Notes: generated by a model not told the origin, from the letters alone. Positions 16,169-25,036 are shown, numbered from the stretch's first letter. The stretch: DNA of 64,000 nucleotides from Comamonadaceae bacterium (GCA_947455145.1 CANGME010000005.1:62001-126000); one strand, 5' to 3'. Made by a program: numbers and translations.

Positions 16169-17071
16169 ATGCCCAACCGCCGCATCGCCCTGCTAAGCAC
16201 CCTGAGCCTGCTGGCGCTGCCCGCGTCACGCTTGAGCGCGGCCACGGCCAAGATCACCCACGCGCCGCAGCCACTCGATGCTTGGCCGCAGGCCTTGCAG
16301 GTCCCCGGTGGCATCGCCCGGCTCTCGCTTGGCCCGGCGGCAGTGCGGCCTGTGGCGCACTTGGCTGGCGAGGGTGGCGATGTGCCTTTGTTGGTGCTGG
16401 GTGACATGCTGGAGTGGACGGCGCTAGTGGGTATTGCGCTGGCCACCAAGCCGGGGCGGGCGAGCATATCGGTGCAGACCGAGGGCGGTGGGCAGCGGCA
16501 GCTGGGCTACACAGTGGCCGCCAAACGCTATGCGGAGCAGCGGCTCAAGGTGGCGCCGGGCACGGTGGATTTGTCGCCACAAGACGCTGCGCGCTATGAG
16601 CGCGAGCGGGTGCACTTGGCCACGGTGATGGCCACGTTTACCGAGCCCTTTATCAAGCCTTTACCGAACGCCTCACTCCAGAGCCTGCGCATGGCCGTGC
16701 CCACACCGGGGCGGCGTTCCAGCTCGTTTGGGTTGCGGCGCGTGTTCAACGGGCAGGCGCGCAACCCCCACAGCGGCATGGACATTGCGGCGGGTAAAGG
16801 CACGCCCGTCATAGCGCCCTTGCCCGGACGGGTGATTGACACGGGCGACTATTTTTTTAACGGCAACACGGTGTGGCTAGACCACGGCGCGGGGCTGCTG
16901 AGCATGATGTGCCACCTGAGCGCTGTTGACGTGAAGCCGGGCGATGTGCTGCAAACTGGCGAGCGTCTGGGTGCCGTGGGTGCCACGGGCCGCGTGACCG
17001 GCCCGCACCTGCATTGGGGCGTGATGCTGAACCGCACCATGGTGGACCCGGCGCTGTTTTTGAGCGCATAA
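16169..17071 (+). CDS. M23-family metallopeptidase
   Basis: A 300-residue secreted or envelope peptidase of family M23 (lysostaphin/LytM type). The N-terminus carries a signal peptide (RIALLSTLSLLALPASRLSAA). The catalytic domain fills the last third: NPHSGMDIAAGKGTPVIAPLPGRV carries the first His and Asp zinc ligands, and GPHLHWGVMLN carries the HxH motif. Both zinc motifs are complete, so activity against peptidoglycan cross-bridges is expected. The ATG at 16169 puts the signal at the N-terminus; an upstream TTG frame lacks support. It is followed 29 bp later by a thioredoxin-fold lipoprotein gene. Confidence 0.9.
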   Translation: MPNRRIALLSTLSLLALPASRLSAATAKITHAPQPLDAWPQALQVPGGIARLSLGPAAVRPVAHLAGEGGDVPLLVLGDMLEWTALVGIALATKPGRASISVQTEGGGQRQLGYTVAAKRYAEQRLKVAPGTVDLSPQDAARYERERVHLATVMATFTEPFIKPLPNASLQSLRMAVPTPGRRSSSFGLRRVFNGQARNPHSGMDIAAGKGTPVIAPLPGRVIDTGDYFFNGNTVWLDHGAGLLSMMCHLSAVDVKPGDVLQTGERLGAVGATGRVTGPHLHWGVMLNRTMVDPALFLSA

Positions 17072-17100
17072 GCCCACCTAAAAAACATTTTTTACTGAGA

Positions 17101-17694
17101 ATGCACACCATGACCAACTTTTTAAACCGCACCGTTATCGCCGCAACATTGGCGCTAACCATGATCTTCACCGGCTGCTCTCCGCAAGATGCAGCCGACG
17201 ACAAAACCCCAATGGCCAAGCCAGCGCAGCCCTATGAAGCCGTGGCCGCGCAGGGCACGGGCTTCACCGTAGGCACGATGATGAGCGCCAACGCGGTGTA
17301 CGTGCTGTTTGACCCGCAATGCCCGCATTGCGGCGCCCTGTGGGAGGCCTCGCAGCCGCTGCAGAGCAAGGTGAAGTTTGTGTGGATGCCGGTGGCTTTC
17401 ATCAACGCCAAGAGTGGGCCGCAAGGCGGCGCGCTGCTGTCGGCGGCCAACCCGGCAGCGCTGATGACCGAGCATGAGAAGTCCATCTTGGCGGGCAGCG
17501 GGGGCATCTCGGCCATTGCCGCTGTGCCGATGGAGATCAACAAAGCCATCAAGAAAAACACCCAGCTCTTCAACAGCCTGGGGGTGGAATCTGTGCCCTA
17601 CATCGTGAGTAAAAACCAGCGCACCGGTCAGGTGGTGACGAACACTGGTGCTATGAGCACGGCTGCGCTGGCGGAGTTGCTGGGCGTCAACTGA
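17101..17694 (+). CDS. DsbG/DsbC-like thioredoxin-fold lipoprotein
   Basis: A 197-residue envelope protein. The N-terminal hydrophobic stretch ends in FTGCSPQD, resembling a lipobox (Cys26). The body has VLFDPQCPHCGALWEASQPL, a DsbC/DsbG-type thioredoxin active site with CPHC. SVPYIVSKNQRTGQ supplies the cis-Pro loop, typical of disulfide isomerases. It lacks the long N-terminal dimerisation domain of DsbC/DsbG, so it may be a monomeric thiol oxidoreductase. The ATG at 17101 (or 17110) is chosen so that the signal sequence is N-terminal. A terminator overlaps its stop codon. Confidence 0.82.
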   Translation: MHTMTNFLNRTVIAATLALTMIFTGCSPQDAADDKTPMAKPAQPYEAVAAQGTGFTVGTMMSANAVYVLFDPQCPHCGALWEASQPLQSKVKFVWMPVAFINAKSGPQGGALLSAANPAALMTEHEKSILAGSGGISAIAAVPMEINKAIKKNTQLFNSLGVESVPYIVSKNQRTGQVVTNTGAMSTAALAELLGVN

Positions 17695-17720
17695 TCGCCG
17701 TTTTTTGATCAGTTTTTTTT
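17689..17720 (+). terminator. Intrinsic terminator after the DsbG-like gene
   Basis: AACTGATC (17689-17696) pairs with GATCAGTT (17707-17714) around a 10-base loop, and the T tract runs on to 17720. The stem overlaps the TGA of the upstream gene. A further GATCAG follows, so the motif appears three times in about 35 bp. It separates this gene from the convergent SRAP gene. Confidence 0.7.
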
Positions 17721-17722
17721 GA

Positions 17723-18436
17723 TCAGCGCTTTTTTTCCACCGGATTGGCGGTGAGCAGATTGGCCGGGTAGGCGCGCATGAACTCGCGCGCCTTCTCGGG
17801 GCGCGCGCTGAGCCAGGCGTCAAACGCGCCTTCATTCAACACGACCAACATGCGTTTTTCATTGCCGGGTTGCTGGTAGCGGTGCATCAGCGCGTGGCTG
17901 TTAGCGTTGACCGTGAGCAGGGTGTAGCTGACGATGACCTCCCCTTCGGCGTTCGCCCAGCGCTCCCACAGCCCAGCCACACCCATGGGCTTGCCGTCCA
18001 CCCGGGTGATGCGGGTGGGCACGGCTTTGCCGGTGCGCCAGTCGTCTTCTAAAAACGACATCATCGGCACGATGCAGCGCTGCCCTGCCAGCCAGGCGTC
18101 GCGCGTGTTGTTGGAGGTGGTCACCGTTTCTGAGCGGGTGTTGACCATTTTGGTGGAGCGCAGTTTGGCGTCAGACGCGGACTTGACCCAGCGCGGAACA
18201 AAGCCCAGTTGCCCCTCCATCAACTCGCGTGCGGGCGGCGCTGCTTCTTTGGGTTCTGTGGGTTCTGTCGTCACTTCGGCTTCAACAAGCGCTTCGGCTT
18301 TAAGCGCCACTTGGCGAATGAAAACACCCGGCTTGCGCGGCCACACCTCGCGCCCCACGGGTGAAGTGGGCGCGGCCACATGGAAGGCGTCGGGGTAAAG
18401 CGTGTCGAGCGCAAGGCTCTCGTATTGGGTGCTCAT
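17723..18436 (-). CDS. SOS response-associated peptidase (SRAP/YedK) family, Cys2 replaced by Ser
   Basis: A 237-residue SRAP-domain protein (YedK/HMCES family). The family shields abasic sites in single-stranded DNA by a covalent bond from Cys2, exposed after Met removal. Recognisable pieces are GQLGFVPRWVK, NTRSETV (Asn99), RCIVPMMSFLED (Glu130), VAGLWERW and LMHRYQQPGNEKRMLVVL (His185). The N-terminus reads Met-Ser-Thr-Gln-Tyr where the family has Met-Cys. The codon is AGC, one base from TGC, and no upstream in-frame start gives Cys. Residues ~46-70 are an Ala/Glu/Pro-rich insert. It lies 9 bp after a 3'-5' exonuclease gene. It is either an inactive or altered paralogue, or a sequence error. 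Confidence 0.85.
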   Translation of the reverse strand: MSTQYESLALDTLYPDAFHVAAPTSPVGREVWPRKPGVFIRQVALKAEALVEAEVTTEPTEPKEAAPPARELMEGQLGFVPRWVKSASDAKLRSTKMVNTRSETVTTSNNTRDAWLAGQRCIVPMMSFLEDDWRTGKAVPTRITRVDGKPMGVAGLWERWANAEGEVIVSYTLLTVNANSHALMHRYQQPGNEKRMLVVLNEGAFDAWLSARPEKAREFMRAYPANLLTANPVEKKR

Positions 18437-18445
18437 GCGGTGATG

Positions 18446-19048
18446 CTATCGCAGTGCGTCAAACACGCGAATTGCCGCGTAGGCATCGTTGGCCGCGTAG
18501 ATGAGTTGCGCCTCGGTCAAGCGGGCGTTGGCCCAGTTGCTGGTGGCGGCTTTTTTGGACTTGATGAAGCGCTGGTTAAACAGCACCGCCACCGCGCCTT
18601 TGACACCCATGTCTTTGCGGTAGCCGCGCTCACGAAAAATAGTGTTCAGTTCCAGCACGCCCGCAGGCTCCACACCCAGTTTTTGGATGATGCGCTTGCG
18701 GTCGTCCCCCAGGCCAAAACCGGCTTTGGTGATGCCTTGCAGGTGCATCAGCTCGCCCGCCACGGCGCTGCAAACCGGGTCATGCAGTTGGAACACCCAG
18801 GCCCGATCAGGCGTGGCCAGTTGCAACACGTGCGGACCCTCAGACACTTCGCCGACATGAAACGTGGGTTTGGATTCGGTATCAAAACCCCAGGCCGGGG
18901 CGTCCGTCAGGCGGGCCAGGGCCTCGCGCGCTTGCGCCCCGGTGGTGACGAGGGTGATGCGGTCCAGGCCCAGGCGCTCAAAGGGCGGCAGCAGGGCGAT
19001 GGCGTCTTTGTCGGGGGTGGCGTGGCGGGTGTGGTGATCAGTGTGCAT
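18446..19048 (-). CDS. 3'-5' exonuclease, RNase D-like (DEDDy)
   Basis: A 200-residue single-domain exonuclease of the DnaQ/RNase D superfamily. Motif I is WGFDTESKPTF (Asp and Glu), motif II lies around KAGFGLGDDRKRI, and motif III is LIYAANDAYAAIRVFDAL with the Tyr and Asp of the DEDDy type. There is no HRDC domain, so it is much shorter than RNase D. Such proteins trim RNA or DNA 3' ends; the substrate is not clear. It is cotranscribed with the SRAP gene 9 bp downstream, hinting at a link to DNA repair. It diverges from the pseudouridine synthase gene with only 22 bp between. Confidence 0.85.
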   Translation of the reverse strand: MHTDHHTRHATPDKDAIALLPPFERLGLDRITLVTTGAQAREALARLTDAPAWGFDTESKPTFHVGEVSEGPHVLQLATPDRAWVFQLHDPVCSAVAGELMHLQGITKAGFGLGDDRKRIIQKLGVEPAGVLELNTIFRERGYRKDMGVKGAVAVLFNQRFIKSKKAATSNWANARLTEAQLIYAANDAYAAIRVFDALR

Positions 19049-19070
19049 GGGGTCGTATCATCGCCGCTAA

Positions 19071-19616
19071 ATGAATTCCCCCTCTTCCCGCCTGATCCGC
19101 TTCAACAAGCCCTATGGCGTGCTGAGCCAATTCACGCCAGAGGGGCGCTGGCGCGGGCTCAAAGACTTCATCGACTTGCCTGGCGTTTACGTGGCGGGGC
19201 GGCTGGACGCCGATAGCGAGGGTCTGCTGTTGCTTACCGATGACGGCCCACTGCAAGCCCGCATCGCCGACCCCCGCTTCAAGATGGAGAAAACCTACTG
19301 GGTGCAGGTGGAAGGCGTGCCCGATGAGGCGGCGCTGGAGGCCTTGCGCCAGGGCGTTCAGCTCAATGACGGCATGACCCTGCCCGCCCGCGCTAGCCTG
19401 ATGGAGCTGCCACCACAGGTATGGGAACGTGAGCCACCGATTCGCGTGCGCGTGAACAAGCCCACCGCGTGGCTGGAACTGGTGATCCGCGAAGGCCGCA
19501 ACCGCCAAGTGCGCCGCATGACCGCCGCCGTGGGCCTGCCCACCCTTCGCCTGATCCGCGCGGCGATTGGCCCCTACACGCTGGAGGGGCTGGCACCGGG
19601 AACCTGGCAGGGCTGA
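19071..19616 (+). CDS. RluE-like 23S rRNA pseudouridine synthase
   Basis: A 181-residue RsuA/RluB/E/F-family pseudouridine synthase without an S4 domain, as in RluE. It has [15 protein letters not shown], the catalytic Asp in [28 protein letters not shown] and the C-terminal [26 protein letters not shown]. RluE isomerises one uridine in helix 88 of 23S rRNA, so assignment to that site is by family resemblance. The start is close to the divergent exonuclease gene; no strong ribosome site is visible. Confidence 0.88.
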   Translation: MNSPSSRLIRFNKPYGVLSQFTPEGRWRGLKDFIDLPGVYVAGRLDADSEGLLLLTDDGPLQARIADPRFKMEKTYWVQVEGVPDEAALEALRQGVQLNDGMTLPARASLMELPPQVWEREPPIRVRVNKPTAWLELVIREGRNRQVRRMTAAVGLPTLRLIRAAIGPYTLEGLAPGTWQG

Positions 19617-19672
19617 TTGCGCTCCCAATTGCCAGCGAGTTCGGCGTTCACGTCGGTGGATAATTCGCCGCT

Positions 19673-20140
19673 ATGACTATTTCACTTTTTCCTTTGGGCT
19701 GGCAGCACTATCTGCTGGGCGGCGTACTCATTGGCACAGGCACTGCCCTGCTGTATGTGCTGACGGGTCGCATCGGCGGCATGAGCACGGTGTTCTCCAG
19801 CACTTGGTCTTTTGTGGTGCAGCGGCCGTTTTTTCAGCAGGCGCGTTTTGTCGGTTCGCGTAGCTGGCGGCTGGTGTACGCGGCGGGCTTGATTCTGGGC
19901 GCGTTCGTGTGGTGGCTGGGCTTTGCGGGCGGCAAGCCCGAGACCATAGCGGTGCCGGTATGGCAATTGCTGGTGGGCGGGTTTTTTGTGGGCTACGGCG
20001 CACGCTTGGGTAACGGCTGCACGTCAGGCCACGGCATTTGCGGGCTGGGCTCGCTGCAACTGCCCTCCCTTATGGCGGTGCTGACCTTCATGGCCACTGC
20101 GTTTTTAACGGCCAATCTGGCGGCAAGGTGGCTGGCATGA
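19673..20140 (+). CDS. YeeE/YedE family membrane protein, N-half (sulfur transport)
   Basis: A 155-residue membrane protein with about four hydrophobic segments (QHYLLGGVLIGTGTALLYVL; LVYAAGLILGAFVWWLGFAG; VWQLLVGGFFVGYGARLG; SLMAVLTFMATAFLTANLA). The signature GNGCTSGHGICGL carries the conserved Cys used in thiosulfate or sulfur-species transport by YeeE/PmpA-type proteins. It is half the size of full YeeE. The second half is encoded by the next gene, which overlaps it by 4 bp, so the two probably assemble as one transporter in the inner membrane. Confidence 0.88.
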   Translation: MTISLFPLGWQHYLLGGVLIGTGTALLYVLTGRIGGMSTVFSSTWSFVVQRPFFQQARFVGSRSWRLVYAAGLILGAFVWWLGFAGGKPETIAVPVWQLLVGGFFVGYGARLGNGCTSGHGICGLGSLQLPSLMAVLTFMATAFLTANLAARWLA

Positions 20141-20568
20141 ACAATATCAACCTCAAACTGGGCCGCGTGTTGGCCACGCTGGCGGCAGGTGCACTGTTTG
20201 GCTTTGGCCTGTCGGTGTCCACCATGATCCGGCCCGAAGTGGTGCTGAGCTTTCTGCGTTTTCAAGACTTTGGCCTCATGCTGGTGATGGGCGGCGCGGT
20301 GATGGTGGTAGTGATGACTTACAAGCTGGCCCCACGCCTGATGGGCCGCCCTTTGTTTGACGACCACTTTCACGTTCACCCCAGCACCTGGAACCGCGAC
20401 ACCGCCATGGGCGCGGCCCTGTTTGGCGTGGGCTGGGGGCTGTGCGGCGTGTGCCCCGGCCCGGCCATTGCGGGCCTGGGCGCGGGCAACCTGGATTTGC
20501 TGTGGGCACTAGCTGGCATTGCGCTGGGTGCTCTGGTGCAAGGGCTGCGCATGAAATCATCAACTTGA
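20137..20568 (+). CDS. YeeE/YedE family membrane protein, C-half (DUF6691-type)
   Basis: 143 residues with four hydrophobic segments and the motif GWGLCGVCPGPAIAGLGAG, the second conserved Cys motif of the YeeE fold. Also present are FGFGLSVSTMIRPEVVLSFL and GRPLFDDHFHVHP. The ATG overlaps the stop of the N-half gene (ATGA), so translation is coupled. This two-gene layout is common in proteobacteria and matches PmpA/PmpB-type pairs thought to move sulfur compounds across the inner membrane. Confidence 0.85.
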   Translation: MNNINLKLGRVLATLAAGALFGFGLSVSTMIRPEVVLSFLRFQDFGLMLVMGGAVMVVVMTYKLAPRLMGRPLFDDHFHVHPSTWNRDTAMGAALFGVGWGLCGVCPGPAIAGLGAGNLDLLWALAGIALGALVQGLRMKSST

Positions 20569-20586
20569 AATGAACTGAGCAATAAA

Positions 20587-21657
20587 TTGAACACAAAACC
20601 CTACAACATCCTCATCCTCGGCGCGTCTTATGCGTCGCTGCTGGGCATCAAGCTTGTCATGGCGGGTCACAAGGTCACGCTGGTGTGCCTGCCCAATGAG
20701 GTGGAGCTGATCAACCGCGACGGCATTCGCGTGCGCCTACCCATCAAAGGGCGCGAGGGCTTGGTGGAGCTGGATTCACGCCAGTACCCCGGTCTACTGT
20801 CGGCTGCTGGCCCGGCCGATGTGAACCCGGCCGACTACGACCTGATCGGCCTGGCCATGCAAGAGCCGCAATACCGCTCTCCCGGCGTGCGCGAGCTGCT
20901 GCTGGCGGTGGCCCAGTCCAAAGTACCCTGCATGTCCATCATGAACATGCCGCCCCTGCCTTATCTGGCGCGCCTGCCGGGTGTGGCTACCGACGCCTGC
21001 CGCAACGCCTTCACCGATGCCACCGTGTGGGACGCATTCGACCCCGCCAGCATGACCCTGTGCAGCCCCGACCCGCAAGCCTTTCGCCCGCCCGAAGAAC
21101 TCGTCAACGTGCTGCAAGTGCGCCTGCCTACCAACTTCAAGGCGGCACGCTTTGCGTCTGACGCACACACAGCCATGCTGCGTGTCTTGCAGGCCGATGT
21201 GGAGGCTGTGCGCTTTGACGACAACGGTAAAAGCATCGAGCTGCCGGTCAAGCTCAAAGTACACGACTCAGTGTTTGTGCCGCTGGCCAAGTGGAGCATG
21301 TTGATGGCGGGCAACTACCGTTGCGTCACCGCCCAAGGCATGCGCCCGATCAAAGAGGCCGTGCACGCTGACCTCGAAGCCACGCGCGAGGTTTACAAGT
21401 GGGTGGGCGACCTGTGCAAGTCGCTCGGCGCTGCCGAGGCCGACCTGGTGCCGTTTGAGAAATACGCCGCTGCAGCGCAAGGCCTGGCCAGCCCCTCGTC
21501 CGCCGCGCGGGCGCTGTTTGGCGGTGCGCACAACATCGAGCGGGTGGACCGCCTAGTGCAGTCCATCGCCGCACAAAAAGGTCTGCGCCACCCGGCCATT
21601 GACGAGGTGGTGGCTTTGGTGGATGCGCAGTTGGAGCGCAACCGCCAAGCCAAATGA
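20587..21657 (+). CDS. Ketopantoate reductase-like (ApbA/PanE N-domain) protein
   Basis: A 356-residue dehydrogenase-like protein. The N-terminus KPYNILILGASYASLLGIKLVMAGHKVTLV is a Rossmann-type fold resembling 2-dehydropantoate 2-reductase, though the usual GxGxxG reads GASYAS, so cofactor binding may be altered. The helical C-terminal part (HPAIDEVVALVDAQLERN) also fits that family. No ATG is available near the start; TTG at 20587 is the best candidate with GAG 8 bases before it. It overlaps the next gene by 4 bp. The substrate is unknown and it may not be a pantothenate enzyme. Confidence 0.75.
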   Translation: MNTKPYNILILGASYASLLGIKLVMAGHKVTLVCLPNEVELINRDGIRVRLPIKGREGLVELDSRQYPGLLSAAGPADVNPADYDLIGLAMQEPQYRSPGVRELLLAVAQSKVPCMSIMNMPPLPYLARLPGVATDACRNAFTDATVWDAFDPASMTLCSPDPQAFRPPEELVNVLQVRLPTNFKAARFASDAHTAMLRVLQADVEAVRFDDNGKSIELPVKLKVHDSVFVPLAKWSMLMAGNYRCVTAQGMRPIKEAVHADLEATREVYKWVGDLCKSLGAAEADLVPFEKYAAAAQGLASPSSAARALFGGAHNIERVDRLVQSIAAQKGLRHPAIDEVVALVDAQLERNRQAK

Positions 21658-22277
21658 CCCCTAACTGGTTCGACCGTCACATCTTCCCCCGGGCGATGGA
21701 CATCGCCTGCGGCCTGCCCATGGTGGGCCGCCAGCGCGCACTGGTAGTGCCGCTGGCCCAGGGCCGCGTGCTGGAGGTGGGCATTGGCACGGGGCTCAAC
21801 ATGCCCTACTACGACAAAACGCGGGTGACAAGCATCGTAGGGCTGGATCCGGCCCTGCAACTGCACCCGCTGGCGCGCGAGCGCATGGCGCAGGCCGGGC
21901 TGGACGTAGAACTGGTGGGCCTGTCAGCTGAAAAAATACCGCTGCCCGATGTCAGCTTTGACACCGTACTTTGCACCTACACGCTGTGCTCCATCCCCGA
22001 CCCGCTGGCCGCGCTGAAGGAGATGCGCCGTGTGCTCAAGCCCGGCGGTCGGCTGCTGTACTGCGAGCATGGCCGCGCGCCCGATGCATCGGTGCGGCGC
22101 TGGCAGGAGCGCCTGCAACCGCTGTGGGGCCCCATCGCCGGGGGCTGCCACCTGGGGCGCGATATCCCCGCGCTGCTTCAGTCCGCTGGCTTCAAACTGC
22201 CCGAGCCGCATGAACGCTACCTGCCCGGCCCCCGGCCCTTTACATTTCACTACTGGGGTGAGGCCTTGCCGGTTTGA
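21654..22277 (+). CDS. Class I SAM-dependent methyltransferase
   Basis: A 207-residue methyltransferase of the UbiE/type-11 group. Motif I is VLEVGIGTGLNMPYY, the acidic strand 2 end is IVGLDPA, and LPDVSFDTVLCTYTLCSIPDP with RVLKPGGRLLYCEHG gives motifs II-III. No target domain reveals the acceptor. The ATG overlaps the stop of the upstream reductase-like gene by 4 bp, suggesting they act together, perhaps on a small metabolite. Confidence 0.87.
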   Translation: MTPNWFDRHIFPRAMDIACGLPMVGRQRALVVPLAQGRVLEVGIGTGLNMPYYDKTRVTSIVGLDPALQLHPLARERMAQAGLDVELVGLSAEKIPLPDVSFDTVLCTYTLCSIPDPLAALKEMRRVLKPGGRLLYCEHGRAPDASVRRWQERLQPLWGPIAGGCHLGRDIPALLQSAGFKLPEPHERYLPGPRPFTFHYWGEALPV

Positions 22278-22299
22278 TATTTTGAACAGGAGTCTTTCG

Positions 22300-23994
22300 A
22301 TGATTTGTAAATCGCTTGCCATCATCGCCCTGCTGGGCAGTCTTTCCTTCGGCGCGTCGGCGCAACAAATTGACACCGCGTACATCAACGGCAAGATCGT
22401 TACCGCCGATGAACGCGGCACCATCCACCAGGCCTTGGCCGTGGGCGATGGCCGCATAGCGGCACTGGGCAGCTCGGCTGACATCAAACGCCTGGCCGAC
22501 AAGACCACGCGCGTGGTTGATCTGGGTGGGCGCACCGTGATCCCGGGGTTGATTGACTCGCACATGCACGCGATACGCGCAGCGCTGAGCTACACGACCG
22601 AGGTGCATTGGCTCGGCGCTCAGTCGCTGGAAGAAGCGCTGGGCCGCTTGCGCACAGCCGCCAGCAAAGCCAAGCCGGGCGATTGGTTGATCGTGGCGGG
22701 GGGCTGGACTGATGAACAGTTCAAGGAACGCCGCCGCCCGACGCAAGCCGAGCTGGTGGCCGCCGCACCCAACAACCCGGTGTACGTGCAGTGGATGTAT
22801 GGCTGGGCCATGCTCACGCCGCAGGCCTACCAGGCGCTCAACATCCAGGCGGAGAGCGATCTGCCAGGGGGCGGCAAGTTTGTGCGCGATGCGAACGGCC
22901 AGCCCACCGGTGCCATCGTGGGTGGCATCGTGCCGCTGTTTGACAAGCTGCCCAAGACGGTGACGTTTGCGCAAAAGGTGGAAGGCACGCGCCAATTCTT
23001 TAGCGAGCTCAACCGCCTGGGGCTCACGGGCCTGCTGGATCCGGGTGGCTTCAACATGACGCCCGCCGAATATGCACCGCTGTTTCAGGTGTGGCGCGAC
23101 AAGGCGCTGACGCTGCGCGTGAACTACAGCTACTTTTCTCAGCAGCGGGGCAAGGAGCTTGAGGAGTTCAAGGAACTGACCCAGCTCTTGCCCATGGGCT
23201 TTGGCGACGACATGCTGCGCTTTAACGGCGTTGGCGAGCGCGTGACCTTCGGCATGTACAACAACGACAAGCCCACCGACGCCGACAAAGAGCAGTTTTA
23301 CCAAGCCGCCAAATGGGCCGCTGAACAGGGCATGACGCTGACGCAGCACTGGCATAGCAATGCCTCGGTTCACCATCTGCTGGATGTGTTCGAGCGCGTC
23401 AACCGCGACGTGCCCATCGCCCCGCTGCGCTGGTCCATCGTGCACCTGAACGACGGCACTGAGGCAACCTTTGCCCGCATGAAGGCGCTGGGCGTGGGCT
23501 GGGCGCTGCAGGACGCGATGTATTACGACGGCGAACGCGAGCTCAAGCAAAAAGGCGAAGCGGCCTTGAAGCGCATGCCGCCCATGCGCACGGCGCTCAA
23601 GGCCGGTGTGGTGATTGGCTCGGGCACGGACGCGCACCGCGTGGCCAACTACAACCCTTTTATTGCCCTGCAATGGATGCTGGATGGCAAGTCCGCTGGT
23701 GGCGTGCCCCTGCGCGGCCCGGAAGAAACCCCCACCCGCCTGGAAGCCCTGCGCATGTACACCAGCGGCAGCGCTTGGTTCGCGCATGACGATGCCCGGC
23801 GCGGCACGCTGGCCGTGGGCAAGTTGGCTGATCTGGCCGTGTTGACGAAGGACTACCTCACCGTGCCGGTGGACGAAATCCGCAGCATCCACTCACTGCT
23901 CACCCTGGTGGGCGGGCGCGCCGTGCATGCGCAAGCGCCCTTTGCGTTGCCTATCCATGGCTCGCCAATGACGGGCAGAGTCAATCAGCGATAG
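22300..23994 (+). CDS. Secreted YtcJ-type amidohydrolase
   Basis: A 564-residue metal-dependent hydrolase of the amidohydrolase family 3 (YtcJ) group. A signal peptide (CKSLAIIALLGSLSFGASAQQ) points to a periplasmic location. Metal and active-site motifs include VIPGLIDSHMHA, a Lys/His region at TLTQHWHSN and SGTDAHRVANYNPF. YtcJ enzymes hydrolyse amides, but the substrate here is unknown. The ATG at 22300 is set by AGGAG at 22288-22292. Its 3' end overlaps the convergent oxidoreductase gene by 14 bp. Confidence 0.88.
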   Translation: MICKSLAIIALLGSLSFGASAQQIDTAYINGKIVTADERGTIHQALAVGDGRIAALGSSADIKRLADKTTRVVDLGGRTVIPGLIDSHMHAIRAALSYTTEVHWLGAQSLEEALGRLRTAASKAKPGDWLIVAGGWTDEQFKERRRPTQAELVAAAPNNPVYVQWMYGWAMLTPQAYQALNIQAESDLPGGGKFVRDANGQPTGAIVGGIVPLFDKLPKTVTFAQKVEGTRQFFSELNRLGLTGLLDPGGFNMTPAEYAPLFQVWRDKALTLRVNYSYFSQQRGKELEEFKELTQLLPMGFGDDMLRFNGVGERVTFGMYNNDKPTDADKEQFYQAAKWAAEQGMTLTQHWHSNASVHHLLDVFERVNRDVPIAPLRWSIVHLNDGTEATFARMKALGVGWALQDAMYYDGERELKQKGEAALKRMPPMRTALKAGVVIGSGTDAHRVANYNPFIALQWMLDGKSAGGVPLRGPEETPTRLEALRMYTSGSAWFAHDDARRGTLAVGKLADLAVLTKDYLTVPVDEIRSIHSLLTLVGGRAVHAQAPFALPIHGSPMTGRVNQR

Positions 23995-25036
23995 ACAGTT
24001 CCACTGCCCGCCCCTGCTGCGCGCTAAGCGCCAGCGCCTCCAGCGTGGCGGCAATGTCTAGGCTGGCTTGGGCCGCACGATCCATAGCGGCAAAGTCTTG
24101 CTCGGCCACCTTCTGCGCAAACGCCTCTGCCGCAAAACGAAACCCACTGCCCGTGGGCGAGTGAATGACTTCAAACGGAACTGTGTTGGCCGTGCCCCGG
24201 CGCACACGTAACTCGCTGGGCAGATAGCCCCAGAGGTGGCCACCGGCTTGGTTGCTGGTGTGGTTGAGGTACTCGGTCTCGATCGTGCCTGCCGTGCCCG
24301 CGATGATGGCGTGGCGGTGGTTGGCGGCGTCCATGGCGCAAGAGAGTTGCGCACGTCGGCCATCGGCATAAAACAAGGTGGCCATCAGGCTGATCTCCAC
24401 ACCACTCTCGGCCCACGTCGCATCGGCCTGCACGCGTTGCGGCGCGCAGCCCATCACCAGGCGAATCATGCTCAGGGCGTAGCTGCCTGCGTCCAGCAGC
24501 GCACCACCGCCCAGCTCAGGGTTCAGGCGGATGTTGCCCTGCGGGTTGGCCAGGGTAAAGCCGAAGCAAGCCTGCATGGAGCGCACGTTGCCAATCGCTC
24601 CGCTATGCAGCAGCGCCAGCATGTCGCCGGTCTGAGGTTGGAAGTAATAGGGGTAGGCCTCTAGCAGCATCACGCCGTGCGCCTTGGCAGCGTCGAACAT
24701 GGCCTGCGCTTCGCGGCGGTTCAGCGCCAGGGGTTTTTCACACAAGATGTGTTTGCCCCTTTGCGCGGCCTTGATCGCCCACTCGGCATGCAGGCTGTTG
24801 GGCAGGGGTAGGTAGATGGCGTCCACCTCCGCGTCATTCAACAAGGCTTCATAACTGCCGTGCGCGCGGCCAATGCCCTGCGCTGCGGCAAAGGCCTGCG
24901 CCGTCTCCAGCTTGCGGCTGCCCACGGCAACGATCTTGACCGCCGTGCTGGCCGCCACGTCACGCGTGAACTGCTTGGCAATGTTGGCGCAGCCGAGGAT
25001 GCCGATGCGCACAGGGGTGTGATGTGAAGTTGTCAT
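23981..25036 (-). CDS. Gfo/Idh/MocA family oxidoreductase
   Basis: A 351-residue NAD(P)-dependent oxidoreductase. The Rossmann signature VRIGILGCANIAKQF starts at ~residue 9, the conserved HILCEKPLALNRREAQ motif (EKP) is at ~95, and ELGGGALLDAGSYALSMIRL lies in the C-terminal domain. These enzymes oxidise or reduce sugars, inositols and related cyclic polyols. An ATG 30 codons upstream exists, but the extension reads through a hairpin and is unlike the family, so 25036 is preferred. It overlaps the convergent amidohydrolase gene by 14 bp. Confidence 0.9.
   Translation of the reverse strand: MTTSHHTPVRIGILGCANIAKQFTRDVAASTAVKIVAVGSRKLETAQAFAAAQGIGRAHGSYEALLNDAEVDAIYLPLPNSLHAEWAIKAAQRGKHILCEKPLALNRREAQAMFDAAKAHGVMLLEAYPYYFQPQTGDMLALLHSGAIGNVRSMQACFGFTLANPQGNIRLNPELGGGALLDAGSYALSMIRLVMGCAPQRVQADATWAESGVEISLMATLFYADGRRAQLSCAMDAANHRHAIIAGTAGTIETEYLNHTSNQAGGHLWGYLPSELRVRRGTANTVPFEVIHSPTGSGFRFAAEAFAQKVAEQDFAAMDRAAQASLDIAATLEALALSAQQGRAVELSIAD

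Noticed and set aside
18437-18445. An upstream start giving the SRAP protein a Cys
   Set aside because: Upstream codons are Arg, His, His and then TAG; no Cys and no start.
22240-23892. A 550-codon minus-strand frame opposite the YtcJ-type amidohydrolase
   Set aside because: It is the antisense shadow of a well-supported gene; His/Arg/Gln-rich with no domain.
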